Shown one piece after another: positions 57,482-64,000 of a stretch of DNA of 64,000 nucleotides (within the stretch, counting starts at the first letter, position 1; each line of letters begins with the position of its first letter). The DNA comes from Streptomyces paludis. GTDB lineage: Bacteria > Actinomycetota > Actinomycetes > Streptomycetales > Streptomycetaceae. The position numbers and the translations under genes were made by a program. Under the pieces are notes generated by a model that made no database searches, was not told the origin of the DNA, and was given only the letters and a program-made list of their open reading frames with translations. Location: positions 6,634,001 to 6,698,000 of the forward strand of contig NZ_CP031194.1 of assembly GCF_003344965.1 (NCBI RefSeq), given 5' to 3'.

Positions 57482-57523
57482 GTGTTCAGCACCATGCGTC
57501 GTGGGTCGGCATGGCGCACAACA
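57482..57523. other. attR (serine-integrase hybrid site)
   Basis: Phage half-site 57482-57501 (GTGTTC, then CATGC five bases before the core), TG at 57502-57503, host half-site 57504-57523 (GGTCGGCATGGCGCAC...). Joining the left host arm and this right arm at TG restores the permease codon TGG. Confidence 0.9.
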
Positions 57524-58857
57524 TCCCCTCCTGGCTGCTGGCCTCCGGGCTGGTCGAGCTGGGCATGGACTGGAAACAGGCGATCCTCACCATCGCGCTG
57601 GCCAATGTGATCGTGCTGCTCCCGATGCTGCTGACCGGGCACGCCGGGCCGAAGTACGGCATCCCCTTCCCCGTGCTCGCCCGCGCCTCGTTCGGTGTGC
57701 GCGGCGCCAATCTGCCCGCGCTGGTCCGGGCGGGCGTGGCCTGCGCGTGGTTCGGGATCCAGACCTGGATCGGCGGCCAGGGCATCTTCGTCCTGCTCGG
57801 CAAGATCTTCGGCGGCTGGGCCGACGCGTCCCGGATCGGCGGGCAGCCGTGGACCCTGTGGGTCTGCTTCGCCCTCTTCTGGGCGCTCGAACTCGCCATC
57901 ATCTACCGGGGGATGAACACCCTGCGGCGGTTCGAGAACTGGGCCGCGCCCTTCGTGATCGTCGGCGCGCTCGTGCTGCTCGTCTGGATCACCGTCAAGG
58001 CGGGCGGCGTCGGTCCGCTGCTCGACCAGCCCTCGAAACTGGGCTGGGGCAAGGACTTCTGGCCCGTCTTCTTCCCCTCGCTGATGGGGATGATCGCCTT
58101 CTGGGCCACCCTCTCCCTGAACATCCCCGACTTCACCCGCTTCGGCGCCGGCCAGCGTGCCCAGATCCTCGGCCAGACGCTCGGCCTGCCGACCACGATG
58201 ACGCTCTTCGCACTGCTGTCGGTCCTGGTGACCTCCGGATCGCAGGCGGTGTACGGGGCGGCGATCTGGGACCCGGTGGAGCTGGCCGCCAAGACCGACA
58301 ACGTCTTCGGGCTGCTCTTCGCCCTGGTCACCGTGCTGATCGCGACGATCTCGGTCAATATCGCGGCCAATGTCGTCTCACCCGCGTACGACCTCGCCAA
58401 TCTCGCGCCGAAGATCATCAACTTCCGTACGGGCGCGCTGATCACGGGCGTCGTCGGGGTCGTCATCATGCCGTGGAAGCTCACCGCCACCCCGGAGCTG
58501 TACATCTTCACCTGGCTGGGGCTGGTCGGCGGACTGCTCGGTACGGTCGCGGGCATCCTGATCGCCGACTACTGGATCGTCCGCCGTACCGTCCTCGACC
58601 TGGCCGACCTCTACCGGCCCGGCGGCCGCTACTGGTACCGGGGCGGCTGGAACCCCCGGGCCGTGATCGCCTTCGCCGTCGGCGGGGTGCTCGCCGTGGG
58701 CGGGTCGCACTCCGCGCCGGGCAAGGGCCCGTTCCCCGAGGACGGTCTGATCCCGCTCCTGAAGCCGCTGGCGGACTACGGCTGGGCGGTGGGCCTGGCG
58801 GTGTCGCTGGGCCTGTACGTGGCGCTGACACTGCCGGGGAGAAGGGCGGAACACTGA
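57502..58857 (+). pseudogene. NCS1-family permease, C-terminal fragment (451 codons)
   Basis: Continues the permease from codon 62 with WVGMAHNIPSWLLASGL, and shows the NCS1 transmembrane pattern with GIQTWIGGQGIF and NIPDFTRFG. Twelve hydrophobic segments are expected, of which nearly all are in this piece. A GTG at 57439 in the phage arm opens a frame joining this part, so a 472-residue truncated protein might be made. Such permeases import nucleobases, allantoin or thiamine; the substrate cannot be told. The gene is inactive as a whole in the lysogen. Confidence 0.93.
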
Positions 58858-58946
58858 GCCGGGCCGCGGCGGTCGCGCGGCCCCGGCGCCGGACTCCCGT
58901 CCGAGGCGCTCCTGCCCCCGCCGCCGCGGCGTGATTATCTGGGGAG

Positions 58947-59807
58947 ATGATCGATGACCCTGTGTACGGAACGGTTCCCCTGAGGGGAACGGCCCAAGGC
59001 CCCGGCGTCGCCGCCGTAGAGGAGGCGGTACGCAAGGCCGCGGCGGACGAGATCCTCCCGCGCTTCCGCCGGCTCGCGGCGCACGAGGTCCTCCAGAAGA
59101 GCGGGCCGCACGACCTCGTGACCGTCGCGGACCGGCGCGCCGAGGAGCACCTCACCGCCACCCTGACCGAGCTGCTCCCCGGCTCCGTTGTGGTCGGGGA
59201 GGAGTCGGTGCACGCGGACCCGGCACGGTACGACGCGCTGGGCGGCGACGCGCCCGTGTGGATCATCGACCCGGTCGACGGCACCCGCCAGTTCGTACGC
59301 GGCGAGCCGAACTTCGGCACGCTCGTCGCCCTCGCCCAGGGCGGCGAACTGCTGGCCTCCTGGACGTACGCGCCGGCGCTGGACCTGATGGCCATCGCCG
59401 TACGCGGCCGGGGAGCCGTGCTCAACGGCGTCCCGCTGCGCTCCGGCGCCCCGGAACCGGGGGCGGTGCTGAAGGTCGCCCACTCCCACCCGGACTACAC
59501 CGACGAGGCGCAGAAGAACGCCCTGCTGGGTCTGGGCTGTCCCGATATCGAGGCCCGCCCCTGCGGAGCGGCGGGGCTGGAGTACCTGGCCATCGCCCGC
59601 GGCACGCTCGACGCGGTGGCCTTCAACTGGGAGCTGGCCTGGGACCACGCGGCGGGCCTGCTGCTGGTGGCGGAGGCGGGCGGCACCCAGATGACGCTCA
59701 CGGGCGAGCCGTACCGCATCACGGGCGGCAACGCGCTGCCCTTCACGGCGGCGCGGGACGCGGCGACGGCCCGCCGGGTCCGGGAGCGGCTGCTCGCCGG
59801 CGGCTGA
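58947..59807 (+). CDS. Inositol-monophosphatase-family phosphatase (histidinol-phosphatase-like)
   Basis: 286 residues. Metal-binding motifs: GEESVH, DPVDGTRQF (near residue 110) and WDHAAG (near 230), with the LTVADRRAE-type helix. The family dephosphorylates inositol phosphates, histidinol phosphate or related sugars with Mg2+. The first 20 residues are extra compared with typical members; a later start is possible. Not in an operon with its neighbours. Confidence 0.88.
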   Translation: MIDDPVYGTVPLRGTAQGPGVAAVEEAVRKAAADEILPRFRRLAAHEVLQKSGPHDLVTVADRRAEEHLTATLTELLPGSVVVGEESVHADPARYDALGGDAPVWIIDPVDGTRQFVRGEPNFGTLVALAQGGELLASWTYAPALDLMAIAVRGRGAVLNGVPLRSGAPEPGAVLKVAHSHPDYTDEAQKNALLGLGCPDIEARPCGAAGLEYLAIARGTLDAVAFNWELAWDHAAGLLLVAEAGGTQMTLTGEPYRITGGNALPFTAARDAATARRVRERLLAGG

Positions 59808-59883
59808 GAGCCGGGGGCCGGCCGTCGCGCGAGCGGCACGGCGAGCCGGTCCGGAGTTCCCGCGCCGCGGCACCGGCCGCGGG

Positions 59884-60123
59884 TCAGCTCACGAGCAGCC
59901 GCAGGAGATGCGCGCAGGCCGCCTCTTCGCTCGGGTGCCGGGCGATCGTCTCGTACACCCCGCGCTCGTAGACCCCGGTCTCCCACGTCCCGCCGTGCTC
60001 CGCTTCCCTCAGGAAAAGGAAGTCGGGCGGTGTGGGCACCGGTTCGTGGACCTGCTCGATGCGGTAGTAGCCGTCGGGCACCCCCGCGTCGCTCAGTGCG
60101 GCGCGCAGCGCGTAGCGGTCCAT
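59884..60123 (-). CDS. Small protein, unknown
   Basis: 79 residues. Contains the stretch EAEHGGTWETGVYERGVYE and a helical end. Lies about 30 bp downstream of the secreted TNT-domain gene on the same strand. In TNT-toxin systems a small downstream partner is the immunity protein, so it may antagonise that protein (inferred). Confidence 0.6.
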   Translation of the reverse strand: MDRYALRAALSDAGVPDGYYRIEQVHEPVPTPPDFLFLREAEHGGTWETGVYERGVYETIARHPSEEAACAHLLRLLVS

Positions 60124-60151
60124 CGCGTCATCCGTCCCGCGTCCCTCCGCG

Positions 60152-60847
60152 TTACGCGGCGGACGGCGCCAGATAGCCGTTGTCCAGCAGCCACTTCACA
60201 TTGAGCCGCTGGTCCTGGCCGGGGTTCAGGAACACCGGGTCCAGCTTGATCTGCTGACCGCGGCCCGGCTGCTCGAACCACGGGGCGATGCTGCCCTGCC
60301 ACACCGAGAACGGCTTGGTCACCTTGTAGACGCGGTAGTCGCACGGCACGGCGGTGTCACGGGTGTTGAGATTCTGCGGCGGCAGCGCGCGCTTGCCGTA
60401 CGCGTCGCCCGCCGGCGCCAGGTAAGCGCCGTACTCGGAGCCGAAGCGGTCCAGCTTCTGGCCCGGGCGCAGCCGGGTGGCCGTCTTGTCGATCTCACCG
60501 TTGACCTCGGCGAAGCCGTCATTGGGCGGGTACTTCCAGCTGCCCGTGTCCGCCGGGCCCTCCCAGTACTTCTTCAGGAAGGCGGACGGGCTCAGCCGGC
60601 CGGTGCGCTGGTAGTCCGTCAGCAGCGGTCCCACCGGACGCTGCCCCCGCTTCGGCAGCCACTTCGGGCCGAGCCGCGCGTCGCCGCGGAACTCCCCGGT
60701 GCAGGGGGCGTGCTGACCGGCCGCCATGTTCACGCCGGTGGCGGGCCGTACCTCCTCCGGCTGCTGCGGTGCCGCGTGCGCGGCGGGCGCCATCGCCAGG
60801 GCGACGGTGACGCCGAATCCGGCGAGGAGGGAGCGCATTCGGTTCAC
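60152..60847 (-). CDS. Secreted TNT-domain (NAD glycohydrolase-type) protein
   Basis: 231 residues from GTG 60847, with GAAGGGA upstream. Signal peptide: MRSLLAGFGVTVALAMAPAAHA with an AHA cleavage site. The C-terminal domain has LDRFGSEYGAYLAP, a conserved Tyr-rich region (CDYRVYKVTKPF), and APWFEQPGRGQQ, typical of the TNT domain of the tuberculosis necrotizing toxin. Such enzymes hydrolyse NAD+. The Gln and Arg that matter for activity appear present, but activity was not tested. The protein is likely secreted. Confidence 0.82.
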   Translation of the reverse strand: MNRMRSLLAGFGVTVALAMAPAAHAAPQQPEEVRPATGVNMAAGQHAPCTGEFRGDARLGPKWLPKRGQRPVGPLLTDYQRTGRLSPSAFLKKYWEGPADTGSWKYPPNDGFAEVNGEIDKTATRLRPGQKLDRFGSEYGAYLAPAGDAYGKRALPPQNLNTRDTAVPCDYRVYKVTKPFSVWQGSIAPWFEQPGRGQQIKLDPVFLNPGQDQRLNVKWLLDNGYLAPSAA

Positions 60848-61068
60848 TCGGAGATTCCCTTCGGGTGCTGACATGTCGCTGACGGTGCGTCAGGCGACAC
60901 GTCAGGATAACGCAGGGTCGCGAGACGTGTTCGCTGGGTGAGGGTGGCTGTCTCCGCCGGGACCGGTATCCGGACCGGCCGTGCCCGGGAATACGCTGGG
61001 GCTCCGACCGGGTGGCCGACAGCGCCGACAGGGGCTGGGTCGGCAAGCGCTGACAGAGGAGTCCGAAG

Positions 61069-62493
61069 GTGACGTCGATGCTCGATGCGGTCGTCGTGGG
61101 AGCGGGACCCAACGGCCTGACCGCCGCGGTCGAGTTGGCCCGGCGCGGTTTCTCCGTATCCGTGTTCGAGGCCAAGGAGACGGTGGGCGGAGGCGCGCGC
61201 ACCGAGGAGCTGACCCTGCCCGGCTTCCGGCACGACCCCTGCTCGGCCGTCCACCCGCTGGGCGTCGGCTCGCCCGTCTTCAAGACCATGCCGCTCGCCC
61301 GGTACGGACTCGACTGGCTGCACCCCGAACTGCCCATGGCGCACCCCTTCGACGACGGTACGGCGGCGGTGCTGGCACGCTCGCCCGCCGAGACGGCCGC
61401 CTCCTTCGGGCCGCGCGACGCGGGCGCGTACCGCCGTCTCGTGGCGCCCTTCCTCGGCAAGTGGGACACCTTCGCGGCGGACTTCATGTCCCTGCCCCTC
61501 ACCGCGCTGCCGCGCGACCCCGTCACCCTCGCCCGCTTCGGGCTGGCCGGTCTGCCGCCGTCGACCTGGCTGATGCGCCGCTTCCGCGACGACCGGGCGC
61601 GCGCCCTGTTCGCCGGGCTCGTCGCCCATGTCATCGCCCCGCTCAGCGGCTTCGCCACCGGCGCCGTCGGGCTGGTCTTCGCGCTCGCCGCGCACGCGGG
61701 CGGCTGGCCGATGCCGCGCGGCGGCTCGCAGTCGATCTCCGACGCGCTCGCCGCGTACCTCCGCGACCTGGGCGGTACGGTCCACACCGGGTACGAGGTC
61801 AAGCGGCTGGACGACCTGCCGCCGGCCCGCGCGTACATCTTCGACACCTCCCCGACCGCCCTCGCCCGGATCGCCGGGCTGGGCCGGGCGTACGACGGCT
61901 ACCGGTACGGCGCGGGCGTTTTCAAGATCGACTACGCGCTGGACGGGCCCGTGCCCTGGACCGCCGAGGAGCCGCGCCGGGCGGGCACCGTCCAGATCGG
62001 CCCGAGCAGCCGGGAGATCGGCGCCGCGCTGCGGCAGGCGGCGGGCGGCCGGGTGCCCGAGACCCCGTTCCTGATCACCGCGCAGCCCAGCCTGGTCGAT
62101 CCGTCGCGCGCGCCCGAGGGCAAGCACGTGTTCTGGGCGTACGGCCATGTCCCCAACGGCTGGGACGGCGACCTCACCGACGGCATCGAGCGGCAGATCG
62201 AGCGCTTCGCACCGGGCTTCCGGGACCGCGTCCTGGCCCGCGCCACCGCCGGACCGCCCGAGCTGGCCGCCCGCAACGCCAACTACATCGGCGGGGACAT
62301 CGCCTGCGGCGCCGCCTCCGGGCTCCAGCTGCTGCTGCGCTCCAAGCTCTCCCTCTCCCCGTACACCACCTCGCACCCCGCCGTCTTCCTCTGCTCCTCC
62401 GCGACCCCGCCGGGGCCCGGGGTGCACGGCATGGCGGGGCACAACGCGGCCAAGGCGGTGTGGCGCGGGTGGCGCAAGTGGAGCGAGGGCTGA
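61069..62493 (+). CDS. FAD-dependent oxidoreductase, phytoene-desaturase-like
   Basis: 474 residues from GTG 61069. Dinucleotide-binding motif [20 protein letters not shown] and a second signature [15 protein letters not shown] at the C-terminus. Central membrane-associated segments. Belongs to the NAD(P)/FAD-dependent CrtI/UDP-galactopyranose-like family. No carotenoid genes are near, so the substrate is unknown. Confidence 0.85.
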   Translation: MTSMLDAVVVGAGPNGLTAAVELARRGFSVSVFEAKETVGGGARTEELTLPGFRHDPCSAVHPLGVGSPVFKTMPLARYGLDWLHPELPMAHPFDDGTAAVLARSPAETAASFGPRDAGAYRRLVAPFLGKWDTFAADFMSLPLTALPRDPVTLARFGLAGLPPSTWLMRRFRDDRARALFAGLVAHVIAPLSGFATGAVGLVFALAAHAGGWPMPRGGSQSISDALAAYLRDLGGTVHTGYEVKRLDDLPPARAYIFDTSPTALARIAGLGRAYDGYRYGAGVFKIDYALDGPVPWTAEEPRRAGTVQIGPSSREIGAALRQAAGGRVPETPFLITAQPSLVDPSRAPEGKHVFWAYGHVPNGWDGDLTDGIERQIERFAPGFRDRVLARATAGPPELAARNANYIGGDIACGAASGLQLLLRSKLSLSPYTTSHPAVFLCSSATPPGPGVHGMAGHNAAKAVWRGWRKWSEG

Positions 62494-62562
62494 TCCCGGC
62501 CGCCGGAGGCTGATGTCGTTTTTCCGCCAGCCGGGCCGGTGGGGGTGGCCGATGATGGAGCC

Positions 62563-64000
62563 ATGCGCCCCGCCATGTACACCGATACGGAACGCTGCGT
62601 CAGGGCCGTCAGATCCAAGGACGCCCGGTTCGACGGCTGGTTCTTCACCGCCGTCCTGACCACCGGGATCTACTGCCGGCCCAGCTGTCCGGCCGTACCG
62701 CCCAAGGCCGAGAACATGACGTTCCACCCCAGCGCCGCCGCCTGCCAGCAGGCCGGCTTCCGCGCCTGCAAGCGCTGCCGGCCCGACACCAGCCCCGGCT
62801 CCCCGGAGTGGAACGCCCGCGCCGACACCGTCGCCCGCGCCATGCGGCTCATCCAGGACGGCGTCGTCGACCGCGAGGGCGTCCCCGGGCTGGCCGGCCG
62901 GCTCGGCTACTCGGCGCGCCAGATCGAACGGCAGCTCCTCGCCGAGCTGGGCGCCGGTCCGCTCGCGCTGGCCCGCGCCCAGCGGGCACAGACCGCCCGG
63001 CTGCTCGTGGAGACGACCGCGCTGCCGATGGCGGAGGTCGCGTTCGCGGCGGGATTCGCCTCGATCCGCGCGTTCAACGACACGGTCCGCGAGGTCTTCG
63101 CGCTGTCACCCAGCGAGCTGCGCACCCGCGCGGACCGGCGGACGGCAGCGCGCGCCCCGCGCCCCACGAGTGATGCGCCGGGCGCGTCCGCCGCCGACGG
63201 CACGCGCGCGGCCATCTCCCTGCGGCTGCCGTTCCGCGCCCCGCTCAACCCCGACAACCTCTTCGGCCATCTCGCCGCCACCGCCGTACCGGGCGTCGAG
63301 GAGTGGCGGGACGGCGCGTACCGCCGCACGCTCACCCTGCCGTACGGGCACGGCATCGTCGCGCTGGCCCCCCGCCCCGACCACATCGCGTGCCGGCTCT
63401 CCCTCACCGACCCGCGCGATCTCACCTTCGCCATCAGCTGCTGCCGCCGGCTGCTCGACCTGGACGCCGATCCCGAGGCCGTGGACGACCAGCTGCGGGC
63501 CGATCCTCGGCTCACGCCCCTGGTCGACAAGGCGCCGGGGCGGCGGGTGCCCCGGACGGTGGACGCCGCCGAGTTCGCCGTACGGGCGGTGCTCGGCCAG
63601 CAGGTGTCCACCGCCGCCGCGCGGACCCACGCGGCCCGGCTGGTGACGGCGCACGGCGTGCCGGTGGACGATCCCGAGGGCGGGCTCACGCATCTCTTCC
63701 CGACCCCCGCCGCGCTGGCCGGGCTCGACCCCGAGGCGCTGGCGCTGCCGCGCAGCCGCCGGACCACCCTCACCACGCTGGTCGCGGCCCTGGCCGACGG
63801 CTCGCTGGGGCTCGGCCCGGACAGCGACTGGGAGTCGGCACGGGCGCGGCTCGGGGAGCTGCCCGGGTTCGGGCCGTGGACGGTCGAGGTGATCGCGATG
63901 CGCGCGCTCGGTGACCCGGACGCCTTCCTCGCCACCGACCTCGGCATGCGCCGGGCCGCCGCGCACCTCGGTCTGCCGGCCACCCCCGCCGCGCTGACCG
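62563..64000 (+). CDS. alkA: Ada-AlkA fusion DNA repair protein (3' end beyond window)
   Basis: Open to the window edge from ATG 62563. The N-terminal Ada metal domain has cysteines in YCRPSCP and ACKRC that take up methyl groups from phosphotriesters. An AraC-type HTH follows (FASIRAFNDTVREVFALSP). From about residue 220 the AlkA part begins, with the helix-hairpin-helix LPGFGPWTVEVIAMRALGDPDAF and the catalytic Asp. The protein senses and repairs alkylation damage. The C-terminal end is not in the window. Confidence 0.9.
   Translation, partial: MRPAMYTDTERCVRAVRSKDARFDGWFFTAVLTTGIYCRPSCPAVPPKAENMTFHPSAAACQQAGFRACKRCRPDTSPGSPEWNARADTVARAMRLIQDGVVDREGVPGLAGRLGYSARQIERQLLAELGAGPLALARAQRAQTARLLVETTALPMAEVAFAAGFASIRAFNDTVREVFALSPSELRTRADRRTAARAPRPTSDAPGASAADGTRAAISLRLPFRAPLNPDNLFGHLAATAVPGVEEWRDGAYRRTLTLPYGHGIVALAPRPDHIACRLSLTDPRDLTFAISCCRRLLDLDADPEAVDDQLRADPRLTPLVDKAPGRRVPRTVDAAEFAVRAVLGQQVSTAAARTHAARLVTAHGVPVDDPEGGLTHLFPTPAALAGLDPEALALPRSRRTTLTTLVAALADGSLGLGPDSDWESARARLGELPGFGPWTVEVIAMRALGDPDAFLATDLGMRRAAAHLGLPATPAALT

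Larger units (their letters stand above)
12383..57501. mobile_element. Integrated temperate phage (45,119 bp), podovirus-like, serine integrase
   Basis: Bounded by matched half-sites that restore the host permease frame when joined at TG. It carries a large serine integrase at the right end, an early/replication block, a complete late operon on the minus strand (terminase to holin-like gene) and a right arm with a GntR-type repressor candidate. All late genes have intact frames, so the prophage looks functional apart from a frame-disturbed methyltransferase. The particle type (short-tailed) is inferred from the absence of tape measure, tail tube and tail chaperone genes. Confidence 0.95.

Overview
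The window is high-GC actinobacterial chromosome, almost certainly Streptomyces: codon use is strongly G/C-ending, GTG starts are frequent, and the flanking genes (MMPL exporter with a two-component system, MimR/AcoR-type regulator, NCS1 permease, TNT-domain secreted protein, Ada-AlkA repair protein) are typical of that genus. One temperate phage genome of 45,119 bp is integrated between 12383 and 57501. It cuts an NCS1 nucleobase-type permease gene after codon 61. The two permease halves rejoin in frame at a TG dinucleotide, which identifies attL and attR and allows attP to be rebuilt.

Left host flank (1-12382): an SGNH hydrolase running off the edge, a histidine kinase/response regulator pair divergent from an MMPL transporter, an aquaporin/GlpF-type channel, a glycerol-dehydrogenase-like enzyme, a zinc alcohol dehydrogenase, a MIP18/DUF59 protein, an amidohydrolase and a divergent MimR/AcoR-like activator with two tandem 17-bp dyads in front of it. 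These enzymes form a small alcohol or glycerol oxidation locus that resembles the accessory genes of propane/acetone monooxygenase clusters, but no monooxygenase is present.

Prophage left arm (12690-21363, plus strand): a tightly overlapping early/replication block with a WhiB-like regulator, a Cas4/RecB-like Fe-S nuclease, an excisionase-type HTH protein, a cytosine-5 DNA methyltransferase whose middle is out of frame, a RecA/DnaB-like ATPase, a SLOG-type protein, a resolvase-like nuclease and a DnaG primase split into overlapping zinc-finger and Toprim genes. It converges on the late operon at a bidirectional terminator near 21503-21535.

Prophage late operon (46575 down to 21539, minus strand): terminase, a small zinc protein, amidase endolysin, portal, a 1649-residue virion protein, NlpC/P60 and lytic transglycosylase proteins sharing one C-terminal domain, scaffold, N4-gp56-like capsid, adaptor, fibre, pectate-lyase-like spike, a possible nozzle and a holin-like protein. 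No tape measure, tail tube or tail chaperone is visible, so the particle looks podovirus-like. A plus-strand endonuclease VII-type gene sits behind the capsid gene.

Prophage right arm (46713-57501): 1.67 kb without convincing genes that is packed with hairpins, many with exact three-base loops, followed by small plus-strand genes. There is a promoter-to-terminator unit (50644-51024) with six type I-E CRISPR-like repeats and no cas genes, then a GntR/UTRA repressor candidate with a 31-bp nested dyad upstream, a tRNA-like stretch between two terminators, a ParB-like protein, HTH proteins and a large serine integrase.

Right host flank (57502-64000): the rest of the permease, an inositol-monophosphatase-family enzyme, a small unknown, a secreted TNT-domain protein, a phytoene-desaturase-like flavoprotein and an Ada-AlkA repair protein running off the right edge.
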